DNA of 64,000 nt from Microbacterium testaceum (lineage in GTDB: Bacteria > Actinomycetota > Actinomycetes > Actinomycetales > Microbacteriaceae). The stretch is from assembly GCF_006539145.1 (NCBI RefSeq), contig NZ_BJML01000003.1:186001-250000 (forward strand), given 5' to 3'. Of this stretch, positions 8,662 through 17,061 are shown piece by piece. The position numbers and the translations under genes were made by a program. Position 1 is the first letter of the stretch. Each line of letters opens with the position of its first letter. Below the pieces are notes generated by a model that saw only the letters and a list, made by a program, of their open reading frames with translations, did not search any database and was not told the origin of the DNA.

Positions 8662-8701
8662 CGGGATGCCGCACCGCCACCGCTCGCGGTGCGGCATCCC
8701 G
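8662..8701 (+). terminator. Intercistronic hairpin after the binding-protein gene
   Basis: A perfect 16-bp stem (CGGGATGCCGCACCGC paired with 8686-8701) with an 8-base loop. There is no T-run. It sits between the binding protein and first permease, where such hairpins commonly protect the upstream mRNA or partly terminate. The arms carry GGATGCC/GGCATCC. Confidence 0.65.
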
Positions 8702-8721
8702 CTCAGCGAAAGCCGCACATC

Positions 8722-9651
8722 ATGACCATGCGCACTCTCACACCCCCCGATACCGAGGTGATCGTCACCGGACGACCCGCCTCCCGCCGCACCCGGCAGC
8801 TGCGCAAGGCCGGCGAGGCCTACGCGTTCCTGTCTCCGACGCTGATCCTGCTCTTCGTCCTGATGATCGTCCCGATCGTCATGGTGATCGGGTACTCGTT
8901 CCAGGACAACGTCATCCTCAACAAGAGCCCCGAGGTCGTGGGCCTCGACAACTACGTCGCGATCCTCACCGATTCGGGCTTCTGGAAAGCGACGGGCAAC
9001 ACCCTCTTCTTCACCCTCACGAGCGTCGCCGCGCACCTCGTGCTCGGACTCTCATTCGCCCTCCTGCTCAACAGCCGGCTCATCGGTGCGGTCCCCCGGG
9101 CCATCTTCCGCGGGCTCTACGTGCTCCCGTGGCTGTTCACGGTCGCCGTCATCGCCGTGCTGTGGCGCATGCTGCTCGCCCCGAACGGCATCGTCAACTT
9201 CCTCCTCAACACGAACATCGAGTGGCTCGCCTCGCCGCAACTGGCGCTGGGGACGGTCACCTTCATCAATATCTGGGCCGGCTACCCGTTCTTCATGGTG
9301 AGCCTGCTCGCCGGTCTCCAGGGGATCCCGAGCGACCTCTACGAGGCCGCGACCGTTGACGGTGCCAGCCCCGTGCAGCGCTTCTGGAACGTCACCGTCC
9401 CTCAGCTGCGTCCCATCATCGTGAGCCTGCTGCTGCTCGACCTCATCTGGACCTCGCAGCAGTTCGCCCTCATCTGGCTGACCACGGGCGGCGGTCCCAT
9501 CGACGTCACCGAGATGCTCAGCACCTTCACCTACAAGCTCGCATTCGCGAAGTACGACTTCTCGATGGCCTCCACCTCGGCGGTGCTGGTCCTGGCGATG
9601 TCGATGATCATCGCGGTGCTCTACGTCCGCCACCAGAAGGCGAGGGACTGA
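8722..9651 (+). CDS. Sugar ABC transporter permease 1
   Basis: A 309-residue MalF-type permease with six membrane segments and the EAA loop (EAATVDGASPVQRFWNVTVP, about 213-232) that contacts the ATPase. ATG 8722 (MTMRTL) is chosen; an earlier ATG at 8689 lies inside the hairpin. It forms a heterodimer with the next permease, whose start is two bases after this stop. No ATPase gene is encoded in the operon, so a shared MsiK/UgpC-type ATPase from elsewhere is expected. Confidence 0.92.
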   Translation: MTMRTLTPPDTEVIVTGRPASRRTRQLRKAGEAYAFLSPTLILLFVLMIVPIVMVIGYSFQDNVILNKSPEVVGLDNYVAILTDSGFWKATGNTLFFTLTSVAAHLVLGLSFALLLNSRLIGAVPRAIFRGLYVLPWLFTVAVIAVLWRMLLAPNGIVNFLLNTNIEWLASPQLALGTVTFINIWAGYPFFMVSLLAGLQGIPSDLYEAATVDGASPVQRFWNVTVPQLRPIIVSLLLLDLIWTSQQFALIWLTTGGGPIDVTEMLSTFTYKLAFAKYDFSMASTSAVLVLAMSMIIAVLYVRHQKARD

Positions 9652-9653
9652 CC

Positions 9654-10526
9654 ATGGCCTCGACCACGACCGCACGCCCGCGCGCCACCAGCGCGATCGC
9701 GCGCCGCCGGCTCGCCAAGACCGGCGTGCTCATCGGCCTGTTGATCGGCGCGGTCTTCGCCGCCGGTCCCGTGCTGTGGATGCTCTCGAGTTCGTTCAAG
9801 TCGAACACGCAGATCTTCGAGCTCCCCCCGCGCCTCATCACCGACACCTTCTCGTTCGACGCGTACATCTCGATCTTCACCAATCCCGAGACGGTGCGCT
9901 TCTTCATCAACAGCTATGTCGTGGCGGGGGCCGTGACGATCCTGACGCTGCTCGTCGCGATCCAGGCGGCGTACGCCTTCAGTCGATTCGAGTTCCGCGG
10001 CAAGCGCGTCGTCAACGTCATCATCGTCAGCGTCCAGGCGGTCCCGCCGATCACGCTGCTGATCCCGTACTTCGGTCTGATGGTGGGGCTCGGCCTCTAC
10101 AACACCTATCCGGGCCTCATCTTCACGTACATGGTGTTCACGCTGCCCTACGCGATCATCATGATGACCGGGTACTTCAACACCCTGCCGAAGGAACTCG
10201 ACGAGGCCGTCCGGGTCGACGGCGCCGGCTCCTTCACCGCCCTGTGGCGGGTGCTCGTGCCCATCTCCATCCCCGGGATCGTCTCGGTGGGCATCTACAC
10301 GTTCATGATCGCGTGGAACGAGTTCCTCTTCGCCCTCACCCTCACGCGCACCATCGACATGCGCACCGTGCCGATCGGCATCCAGCTGCTCATGGGCCAG
10401 CACTCCTACGAGTGGAACCAGATCATGGCGATGAGCATCCTCGGCTCGATCCCGGTGCTGCTGCTCTTCCTCTTCTTCCAACGCTTCTTCATCAGCGGCC
10501 TCACGGCCGGCTCGGTGAAGAGCTGA
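9654..10526 (+). CDS. Sugar ABC transporter permease 2
   Basis: A 290-residue MalG-type permease: a cytoplasmic N-terminus, six membrane segments and the EAA loop (DEAVRVDGAGSFTALWRVLV, about 183-202), with a typical C-terminus (FFQRFFISGLTAGSVKS). It partners the upstream permease in importing the sugar bound by the lipoprotein. Translationally coupled to permease 1 by close spacing. Confidence 0.92.
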   Translation: MASTTTARPRATSAIARRRLAKTGVLIGLLIGAVFAAGPVLWMLSSSFKSNTQIFELPPRLITDTFSFDAYISIFTNPETVRFFINSYVVAGAVTILTLLVAIQAAYAFSRFEFRGKRVVNVIIVSVQAVPPITLLIPYFGLMVGLGLYNTYPGLIFTYMVFTLPYAIIMMTGYFNTLPKELDEAVRVDGAGSFTALWRVLVPISIPGIVSVGIYTFMIAWNEFLFALTLTRTIDMRTVPIGIQLLMGQHSYEWNQIMAMSILGSIPVLLLFLFFQRFFISGLTAGSVKS

Positions 10527-10561
10527 CTCCCGCACACCCAACCCCGAACAAGGAGAAATCC

Positions 10562-11425
10562 GTGCTCTACACCGGCAAGTCCATCCTCGACGTGGCGAAC
10601 GCCCACCGTTTCGCCATCCCGGCTTTCAACATCAGCGATTGGGCGATGTTCACCGGGATCATGGACATCAGCGAGGAGAAGAACGCTCCGGTCATCATCG
10701 CGATCCACCCCGACGAGGTCTCGCACATCACCACCGACCTCCTCCCCGCGATGCACGCCCGCGCGCACCGCTCGAGCGTTCCCGTCGCCATCCACTGGGA
10801 CCACGGCGGAACGTACGAGCAGATCGTCCAGGCGATCCAGGCCGGCTTCACCTCGGTCATGATCGACGCCTCGCTCGAGCCCTTCGAGCAGAACGTCGCC
10901 CTGACGCGGAAGGTCGTCGAGGCCGCTCACGCGGTCGGCGTGCAGGTCGAGGGCGAGCTCGGCACCATCGGCGCGAACGACAGCTACGGAGAGTCGGGCG
11001 CGGCCGAGATCATCTACACCAACGTCGACGACGCCGTGCGCTTCGTCGAGCAGACCGGGGTCGACAGCCTCGCCATCGCCATCGGCACCTCGCACGGGCT
11101 CTACCCCGCCGAGAAGAACCCCGAGCTCCGCCACGACCTGCTCGAGCAGATCAAGGCGGCGGTCGGCATCCCGCTCGTGCTGCACGGCGGGTCGAGCAAC
11201 CCCGACGGCGAGCTGAGCCGCGCGGTCGAGCTGGGCGTGAACAAGATCAACATCTCGAGTGACATCAAGGTGGCCTACCACGACCGCATGCGCGAGGTGC
11301 TCGGCACCGACCGTCGTCTGCGCGAGCCCAATGCGATCCAGCCCGAGTGCATCGCGGCGATGAAGGTCACGGCCGCCGAGAAGATCGACCTGTTCGGCGC
11401 AGCCGGCAAGGCCGACCTGTACTGA
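10562..11425 (+). CDS. Class II ketose-bisphosphate aldolase (GatY/KbaY/Fba type)
   Basis: A 287-residue zinc-dependent aldolase. Landmarks are IHWDHGGTYEQ (about 77-87, metal and catalytic Asp), VEGELGTIG (about 131-139), GTSHGLYP (about 178-185), VLHGGSSNP and NKINISSD (phosphate and DHAP binding). It would cleave a ketose 1,6-bisphosphate or related phosphate to DHAP and an aldehyde. GTG 10562 is preceded by AAGGAG. It lies between the permeases and a sugar kinase, so import, phosphorylation and cleavage are encoded together. Tagatose, fructose or another ketose are all possible. Confidence 0.9.
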   Translation: MLYTGKSILDVANAHRFAIPAFNISDWAMFTGIMDISEEKNAPVIIAIHPDEVSHITTDLLPAMHARAHRSSVPVAIHWDHGGTYEQIVQAIQAGFTSVMIDASLEPFEQNVALTRKVVEAAHAVGVQVEGELGTIGANDSYGESGAAEIIYTNVDDAVRFVEQTGVDSLAIAIGTSHGLYPAEKNPELRHDLLEQIKAAVGIPLVLHGGSSNPDGELSRAVELGVNKINISSDIKVAYHDRMREVLGTDRRLREPNAIQPECIAAMKVTAAEKIDLFGAAGKADLY

Positions 11426-11445
11426 GCGGAACGGAGACCAGCGTC

Positions 11446-12690
11446 ATGGGGCAAGACCTCGTCCTCGGACTCGGCGGGACCGTCGACTACGAGATCCGGT
11501 GGGATGCCGCGGTGCTCGCGGCCCTGGCCGCGGAGCACGGCATCCGTCTCGACGAGTTGACCACCACGACGCCCATCATCGACGAGCGCGCGCTCGTCGT
11601 GACGGTGCTCGCCTTCCTCGCCACGGGTGGGGGAGGCGAGCGCTTCGTGCTGACCTCGGACATCGTGGAACGCTTCGCCGCGCACTTCGACAAGGCCGTC
11701 ACCCTGGGCGGCACGGGGGTGCGGGCGGGGATCGCCCTCGACCGCATCGGCGTTCCCACGGTGCAGCACCTCGTCAGCATCGACGACACCGTTCGGCGGC
11801 TCCTCCCGGCGTCGATGAGGATCGTCTCGTCGGCGACCCGCGACACCCTCGACCCGCACCTGATCGTGCAGTACCCCGAGGGTGCGACCGTGCGGGTCGT
11901 CGACGGGGCGGTGACCGCTCCGGCATCCAACCGACTCATCTTCGCCAACGACTCGCCCAACCGCGAGATGGCGATCGCCGACGGACTCGGCGACGCTCTC
12001 GAGGGGGCTGCGGCGTTCCTCGTCTCGGGCTTCAACACGATGCAGGATGCCGACCTGCTCGAGGCCCGGCTCGACGACCTGGCCGCGGCCATGCAGCGCC
12101 TTCCCGCCGACGCTCTCGTCTACTACGAGGACGCGGGCTTCTACCGCCGTGAGTTCTCGGCGCACGTACGCAGGCGTCTGCTCGAGCGCGTCGACGTGTA
12201 CGGCATGAACGAAGACGAACTCCAGGAGTACCTGGGGCGGTCCGTCGACCTGCTCTCGCCCGACGACGTCGGGGCGGCGCTCGCCGAGGCGCACCACCTC
12301 ATCCCGGCGCGGGCGCTGATCGTGCACACGAAGTACTGGGCGCTCGCCGTCGGTCCCTCGGCCGCCCGGCACGCGGCTGGACTCGAGAGCGCCGTGCGCA
12401 CCGCCGCGACGCGCTACCGGCTCGGCGACGCGTGCACCGCCGCCGACCTCGACGTCACGGCGGGTCTCGGTCGCCACCCCGGGGGAACCGCGGTCGTCGC
12501 TGCGCTCCGACGAAGCGGTCGGGCGGTCGGCGTGCCCGCGTATCTCATCGATACCGCCGACCCCACGACGATCGGCCTGGGCGACACGTTCGTCGGCGGA
12601 TTCCTCGCCGCGGTTCCGGCCGCTGCGCGGTATGCGACGGCGGCGGCTCTGGATCGCGCTCTCGACGCGGTGGGCGGACGGCCGGGCTGA
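11446..12690 (+). CDS. ADP-dependent phosphofructokinase/glucokinase family sugar kinase
   Basis: A 414-residue protein matching the ADP-dependent PFK/GK family (ribokinase fold), not ordinary PfkB. It has GLGGTVDYEI at the N-terminus, an IVQYPEG...APASNRLIF block, FLVSGFNTM, a GMNEDEL helix and the catalytic GLGDTF near the C-terminus (about 378-383). Known members in archaea and animals use ADP as phosphoryl donor to phosphorylate glucose or fructose 6-phosphate. It is last in the operon, 20 bases after the aldolase, with GGAG upstream. Together the two enzymes would make and split a sugar bisphosphate. True substrate and ADP use are inferred. Confidence 0.82.
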   Translation: MGQDLVLGLGGTVDYEIRWDAAVLAALAAEHGIRLDELTTTTPIIDERALVVTVLAFLATGGGGERFVLTSDIVERFAAHFDKAVTLGGTGVRAGIALDRIGVPTVQHLVSIDDTVRRLLPASMRIVSSATRDTLDPHLIVQYPEGATVRVVDGAVTAPASNRLIFANDSPNREMAIADGLGDALEGAAAFLVSGFNTMQDADLLEARLDDLAAAMQRLPADALVYYEDAGFYRREFSAHVRRRLLERVDVYGMNEDELQEYLGRSVDLLSPDDVGAALAEAHHLIPARALIVHTKYWALAVGPSAARHAAGLESAVRTAATRYRLGDACTAADLDVTAGLGRHPGGTAVVAALRRSGRAVGVPAYLIDTADPTTIGLGDTFVGGFLAAVPAAARYATAAALDRALDAVGGRPG

Positions 12691-12711
12691 GGCGCTACGG
12701 CCCCGACACCT

Positions 12712-13815
12712 TCATCGCGCCGCCGTGTCGGCATCCGGGTCCGAGAACGGTCCGCACGCGGCGATCACGCGGCGCAGGCTCACCGCGGCCTCCCACGCGT
12801 CGAGGGGCTCCTCGTGCGCGTCGAGTGACCGCAGGCTCCCGGTGTAGCGGGTCAGGGACTCTTCCGCCTCGCGCAGCTGATCGGTGGTGGCCACGGGCTC
12901 GGGGGGCGTCGTGACCAGTCGCGAGACCGCGTCGATCGCGTCGGCGAGGAGGCGTCGCGCCTCGGCAGGCAGGCGGGCGTCGACGTCGGGGCCGGCGGTG
13001 AGTCGCGCCAACGCAGCGGCCAGTTCTCTGGTCGCGTCCGCCGTGCCGGTCAGGGCGTCCAGACGGCGCCGACCGAGGTCGCGCGGAGTCTTCGCGCGGC
13101 GGCCGCGCGGGTTGTAGCGGCGGCTCTCGTCGGCGAGGTCGACCTCTTCGCGGACCTCGACGAGGGTGCCCTCGAGGGCTGCGGTCGCCCGGTCGGCGGC
13201 CTCCGGGTCGAAGGCGCGACCCGCGATCGACGACGACATGGCCCGCAGCGCCTGGCCCAGGGCGTCGCGGAGCTGACTCAGCCGACCATCGGCCTTCTCC
13301 ACCCGCAGCGGTGGCACGACCAGCAGGTTCACCACGACCCCCACCACGACGCCGAAGGCCATCGTCACGAGGTACGACACCGAGTACCCGTCGGGGTCGG
13401 CGCCGCCCAGCAGCAGCACGAACAGCCCCGCGATCGCCACCCAGTCCCGCCCGACGCCGAGGGCGCGCACGCCCGCGAGCAGTACGCCGATCAGGATGAC
13501 GGCCGCCACGGCGACGATGCGGGGCAGGCCCGTAGCCACGACGGCGAGGCTGACGAGACCCAGGCCGATTCCGAGCGCGAGACCGACCACGGCCTGCGCA
13601 CCGCTCGAGGCGGAGCGCGCGACGGTGGGGTACATGCTCACGAGCACGCCGAGCGGTGCGTAGTACGAGTATTCGCTCTGCGCGAGGGGGACGAGAGGGG
13701 CGAGATACCAGGCCAGGGCTGCAGCTGCGGCGGTCTTGGCCGCGAGCAGCAGTCGGTCGGCGGTGATCGCGTCGGACCACCATCGCCGAGGATCCAGGGC
13801 GGCGGGGGCGATCAT
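12712..13815 (-). CDS. FUSC-like / aromatic acid exporter family membrane protein
   Basis: A 367-residue protein: about five or six hydrophobic segments in residues 20-175 (KTAAAAALAWYLAPL ... LVVPPLRV), then a mainly alpha-helical cytoplasmic half with charged repeats. This is the FUSC/DUF939 layout, whose members include putative efflux components for aromatic acids. ATG 13815 starts just before the first conserved stretch (DPRRWWSDAITADR). It converges with the sugar operon and may end at a weak 7-bp hairpin around 12700-12730. No partner exporter gene is adjacent. Confidence 0.75.
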   Translation of the reverse strand: MIAPAALDPRRWWSDAITADRLLLAAKTAAAAALAWYLAPLVPLAQSEYSYYAPLGVLVSMYPTVARSASSGAQAVVGLALGIGLGLVSLAVVATGLPRIVAVAAVILIGVLLAGVRALGVGRDWVAIAGLFVLLLGGADPDGYSVSYLVTMAFGVVVGVVVNLLVVPPLRVEKADGRLSQLRDALGQALRAMSSSIAGRAFDPEAADRATAALEGTLVEVREEVDLADESRRYNPRGRRAKTPRDLGRRRLDALTGTADATRELAAALARLTAGPDVDARLPAEARRLLADAIDAVSRLVTTPPEPVATTDQLREAEESLTRYTGSLRSLDAHEEPLDAWEAAVSLRRVIAACGPFSDPDADTAAR

Positions 13816-13913
13816 GGGCGGGGGGCGCGCGGGCGAGTCGACACCATCCCATGCTCGGCGTCGCCGACCGGGCCGTCGCGGGGGTTGCCCCCACGGGGTC
13901 GCCGGGTTAGGGC

Positions 13914-14879
13914 TCAGCGTCCGGGGCGATACGCGTCCCACAGAACGCGCGCGTGGCGAGCCTTCGCGCGCTCGACACCGTCTTCGTCGTGGCGGGCGGC
14001 GCTGATCCACTCCGCAAGGCGACTGGCGATGGCCCCCAGCACCATACTCAGGTCGGCGTGCGCGGCGGGGGGTACCGCGGCCTCGGCCGCCGGCATCCGT
14101 CCCTTCGGTGCGAGTTCGTCGTCGACGTGCTGCCGCACGAGGCGAGCGACCCCGACGGCGTGACTGTTGACGACGCAGTGTGCGGCGCCCTCGATCTCCC
14201 ATCGCCGAGCCGTGCGGGCGCGGGCGACGAGGCGCGAGTGCAGGCGGCGGGGAGAGGGGCGGTCGTATTCGCCTCGGATGAGCAGTAGCGTCGCTCGTCC
14301 CTCGCCGATGCGGTCCGAGATGCGATAGCGCAGCATGTGCGGTAGCGCCTCGAAGAAATAGAGGAACCCGCACAGCAGGTAGGCCGACACCGCGAGCAGC
14401 GCGATGTGGATCGATTCCCGCGCGGTCGACTGGACGAATCGGACGCCCTGTACGAGAGCCGTGGACTCGGCCTCGTCGACGACCGGGCTCACCAGCACCG
14501 CGTGCGAGAGGCCGGGCCGCCGAGCCAGCACCTCGGTGACCACCTGCGTCCCCATCGAGTGCCCGATCAGCACGGGATCGTCGAGTCGGTAGTGGTCGAG
14601 CACCCCTTCGACCTGGTCGGCGAAGAAGGCGGCGGTGGGGGACTGCCCGGATGCCGGCACCCCGCCGAATCCCGGAAGATCGAGGGCGTACACCTCGCCC
14701 TCCTCGGCGAGCAGGGGCGCGAGGAACTCGAAGTACGTCGAGGCGACGCCGATGCCGGCGATGAGCACGAAAGACCGCCCGGTGCCCGCGTTCGTCGACA
14801 CGCGCGTCACGCGCGTGCGGGAGGAGCCTTGTCGATACGTCTCAACGTCGACGTCGGCGGGACGCGAAGTTTCGGGCAT
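13914..14879 (-). CDS. Alpha/beta hydrolase
   Basis: A 321-residue alpha/beta hydrolase with nucleophile elbow GHSMG (about 107-111), an oxyanion-hole LIAGIGV strand and the late histidine in EGAAHCVV. The acid is probably in RGEYDRPSP. A hydrophobic cap segment (LLAVSAYLLCGFLYFF) is present. A charged 60-residue C-terminal tail extends beyond the core. Substrate unknown. It overlaps no neighbour; 98 bases separate it from the FUSC-like gene on the same strand. Confidence 0.85.
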   Translation of the reverse strand: MPETSRPADVDVETYRQGSSRTRVTRVSTNAGTGRSFVLIAGIGVASTYFEFLAPLLAEEGEVYALDLPGFGGVPASGQSPTAAFFADQVEGVLDHYRLDDPVLIGHSMGTQVVTEVLARRPGLSHAVLVSPVVDEAESTALVQGVRFVQSTARESIHIALLAVSAYLLCGFLYFFEALPHMLRYRISDRIGEGRATLLLIRGEYDRPSPRRLHSRLVARARTARRWEIEGAAHCVVNSHAVGVARLVRQHVDDELAPKGRMPAAEAAVPPAAHADLSMVLGAIASRLAEWISAARHDEDGVERAKARHARVLWDAYRPGR

Positions 14880-14945
14880 CGACCCAGGATGCCGTACGTG
14901 CCTGGACGACCTGTCAATCCCGGTGCCGGTGTCGCAGGCTCCGCT

Positions 14946-14951
14946 TAGCCT
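14946..14951 (+). promoter_or_regulatory. -10 box, leaderless DUF3072 gene
   Basis: TAGCCT, 6 bases, then ATG 14958. Confidence 0.5.
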
Positions 14952-14957
14952 TCGAGC

Positions 14958-15197
14958 ATGAGCGATACCTCCCGTGAAGAAGAGACCTTGGGTGCCGTCC
15001 GCGAAGGCGACAACCCCGCCGAAAAGGATCCGTCCGACTGGGTGACCGGTGACGAGCCGATGACCGCCCCGCAGCGCAGTTACCTCGACACGCTCGCGCG
15101 CGAGGCAGGCGAGGAGATCCCTGCCGACCTGACCAAGGCGGAGGCCTCGGAGCAGATCGACCGCCTCCAGAACGAGACCGGTCGCGCAACCGAGTGA
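14958..15197 (+). CDS. DUF3072 small protein
   Basis: A 79-residue acidic protein whose core (WVTGDEPMTAPQRSYLDTLA ... DLTKAEASEQIDRLQ, about 28-72) matches DUF3072. That core resembles the small helix-turn fold often found at the edge of DNA-processing proteins; no function is established. It is leaderless, and its 3' end faces the MarR gene. An 8-bp inverted repeat (CGTCCCAC at 15207, complement at 15234) between them could end both transcripts. Confidence 0.85.
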   Translation: MSDTSREEETLGAVREGDNPAEKDPSDWVTGDEPMTAPQRSYLDTLAREAGEEIPADLTKAEASEQIDRLQNETGRATE

Positions 15198-15224
15198 CCC
15201 TCGAGGCGTCCCACCGCCTGCTCG

Positions 15225-15713
15225 TCAGGACGTGTGGGACGTCTCTGCGTCTGCGGAGATCGCGTCGATGTCCTGCTGTTCTCCGCGGGCGATGTCGTCG
15301 AGGAAGTCGGCGACGATGCGTCGCTCCGCGGGACCGAGGCGCTGAGCCGCCGCGGCGGCCGAGACGCTTCGCACCGAGAGGATGCGTCGTGCGGGCGAAT
15401 CGGCGCTGATCGTCTCACGAACCACGATGGATCGGCGATCGCCCGGGTACGGCTCTCGTTCGACCCATCCGGCGTCGGCGAGTCTGTCGATGAGCGCGGT
15501 GGTCGCCGCAGACGAGATGCCCAGCATCGACGCCAGGATCCTCGGCGTCACGGGTTCGTCGTCGGGGGAGCGCTGCAGCAGGAACCGCAGCACCTTGGCG
15601 TCGTTGGGACCGATGCCGAGGGAGTACAGCGCGTGCCGCTCGGAGGCGACACCGGAGTCGGTGAGGTCGTTGAGAGCCTTGACCACGTCGTCGGCGGACG
15701 TCGCGTCGTTCAT
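15225..15713 (-). CDS. MarR family transcriptional regulator
   Basis: A 162-residue winged-helix regulator: VTPRILASMLGISSAATTAL recognition region (about 55-74), wing DAGWVEREPYPGDRRSIVV (about 80-98), flanked by dimerisation helices. GAGGAGGAGAG lies just before ATG 15713, so unlike many neighbours it has a classical leader. A second MarR-type gene lies upstream, divergent, 135 bases away; the two may respond to related signals. Ligand and targets unknown. Confidence 0.9.
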   Translation of the reverse strand: MNDATSADDVVKALNDLTDSGVASERHALYSLGIGPNDAKVLRFLLQRSPDDEPVTPRILASMLGISSAATTALIDRLADAGWVEREPYPGDRRSIVVRETISADSPARRILSVRSVSAAAAAQRLGPAERRIVADFLDDIARGEQQDIDAISADAETSHTS

Positions 15714-15836
15714 CTCTCCTCCTCAGGTGTCTCGATGCCCTAGTGTCTTCGATGCCGATCAAATAGGTAACCGTTGGATCTCCATCGTACCCGTCCCTCA
15801 CGCGAACCGGCAGGGGGCTGGACGCGGACCGTGGCG

Positions 15837-15842
15837 TAGGAT
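15837..15842 (+). promoter_or_regulatory. -10 box, leaderless MarR-DUF7882 gene
   Basis: TAGGAT, 6 bases, then GTG 15849, which decides this start. Confidence 0.5.
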
Positions 15843-15848
15843 GCCCAG

Positions 15849-16613
15849 GTGGAGACAGGGCCCGAGTCGAGCTACTGGTACGGCGCGAGTGACGAGGATC
15901 GTCGCCGCCGTGCGGTCGAGGTCCTCCAGGCCTTCCGCGTCTACCGCGCTGCCGAAGTCGCGATGCGTCGGCGTACGCGCGAATCGATGTCGATGGGCGA
16001 GAACGAGCTGCTCGTCCTGCGCTACCTCATCCGGGCCGCCGGGCAGAACCGCCAGGTGTCGCCGAGCGAGCTCACTCGGTACCTGGGCGTGTCCACGGCC
16101 TCGACGACGGCCATCGTCGACCGTCTCGAGAAGACCGGCCACGTCACGCGTGTTCCGCACCCCACCGATCGGCGGAGCATTTTCATCGTCGCGACCGCCG
16201 CGAGCGATGAAGAAGTGCGCGCGACTCTCGGATCGATGCACGCTCGCATGATGGCGGCTGTCGTCGACATGAGCCCCGAAGAGAGCGCGGCGGTGATCGC
16301 CTGCCTAGGCCGGCTGCAAGATGCCAACGCGGTCGACATCGATGACCGCACTCTTGCGCACCTGCGCATCGTCGTGATGAACAAGCTTCGACGCTCCGAG
16401 TCGTTCATGTTCGACGTCGAGGTCGGCGACGGCAGCGGTCGCCGCAGTTTCTGGATGCACCCCTCGGTGCCGATCCAGTTCCACTTCTACGGCAGCCGTC
16501 AGCCTCGTATCAACCGCGTCTGGGTCGAAGACCTGATGCTCGCGGCATCCGGCCCCAACGGCCTGGCGATCACGCCGGAGCCGAGCGAGGACGCCCTCGT
16601 CGAAGAGGGCTGA
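15849..16613 (+). CDS. MarR-type winged helix fused to a DUF7882 domain
   Basis: A 254-residue two-domain protein. Residues about 20-150 form a MarR domain (VSPSELTRYLGVSTASTTAI, then KTGHVTRVPHPTDRRSIFIV). Residues about 158-248 form a second domain starting IDDRTLAHLRIVVMNKLRRS and containing SFWMHPSVPIQFHFYG. The second domain closely resembles the whole of the convergent neighbour at 16617-16943, which I assign to DUF7882. The GTG start follows a TAGGAT -10 box by 6 bases. DNA binding by the first half is likely; the role of the second is unknown. Confidence 0.8.
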   Translation: METGPESSYWYGASDEDRRRRAVEVLQAFRVYRAAEVAMRRRTRESMSMGENELLVLRYLIRAAGQNRQVSPSELTRYLGVSTASTTAIVDRLEKTGHVTRVPHPTDRRSIFIVATAASDEEVRATLGSMHARMMAAVVDMSPEESAAVIACLGRLQDANAVDIDDRTLAHLRIVVMNKLRRSESFMFDVEVGDGSGRRSFWMHPSVPIQFHFYGSRQPRINRVWVEDLMLAASGPNGLAITPEPSEDALVEEG

Positions 16614-16616
16614 GCG

Positions 16617-16943
16617 CTAGCTTCTCTCGGCCTCGGCCGTCGGAGAGATGTCCTCGGGGACGAGCATGATGCCGCCCGAGGAGTTCGCGGAGTCGGCCAA
16701 CCGCTCGATCCACTCCCGGCTGAGCGTGGTCGGTTCGCTGTTGTCGAAGACGAAACGCAGGGGAATCGCCGGGTGCAGCCAGAGGGTGCTGCGTCCGCGC
16801 TCCTCGTCGTCGCGGTGCCGCCACGACAGCGTGAAGCTCTCGCCGCGGCGCAGTTTCGTCGAGATGACGACTTTGAGGTGGGCCAGGGCGCGGTCCTCGA
16901 TGTGGACGGTCGTCCCGCTGCCACCGTAGTGAATGGTCCCCAT
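16617..16943 (-). CDS. Stand-alone DUF7882 domain protein
   Basis: A 108-residue protein: MGTIHYGGSGTTVHIEDR, then RALAHLKVVISTKLRRGESF, STLWLHPAIPLRFVFDN, and a C-terminal helix with TLSREWIERLADSANSSGG. The order and spacing of these blocks match the C-terminal half of the convergent MarR fusion (IDDRTLAHLRIVVMNKLRRS, FWMHPSVPIQFHF). Such proteins are sometimes labelled DNA-ligase-like in databases, but no nucleotidyltransferase motif is visible. Start ATG 16943 follows a TATCGT box by 7 bases. Stops of the two genes are three bases apart. Confidence 0.8.
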   Translation of the reverse strand: MGTIHYGGSGTTVHIEDRALAHLKVVISTKLRRGESFTLSWRHRDDEERGRSTLWLHPAIPLRFVFDNSEPTTLSREWIERLADSANSSGGIMLVPEDISPTAEAERS

Positions 16944-16950
16944 GATGCCC

Positions 16951-16956
16951 ACGATA
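16951..16956 (-). promoter_or_regulatory. -10 box, leaderless DUF7882 gene
   Basis: TATCGT on the minus strand, 7 bases, then ATG 16943. Confidence 0.5.
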
Positions 16957-17061
16957 CGCCAGACCCCGCCGCCGATACGCGGCGAGATGCCAGGTGTCAA
17001 GACCGCCGGGCGTGGCGGCGGCGCCTGGCACAGTAGCCATATTTCACGGAAGGAGGGCGCC

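Noticed and set aside
12700-12730. Possible terminator between the sugar kinase and FUSC-like genes
   Set aside because: CCGACAC/GTGTCGG is only 7 bp with a long loop and overlaps a coding end; too weak to call.
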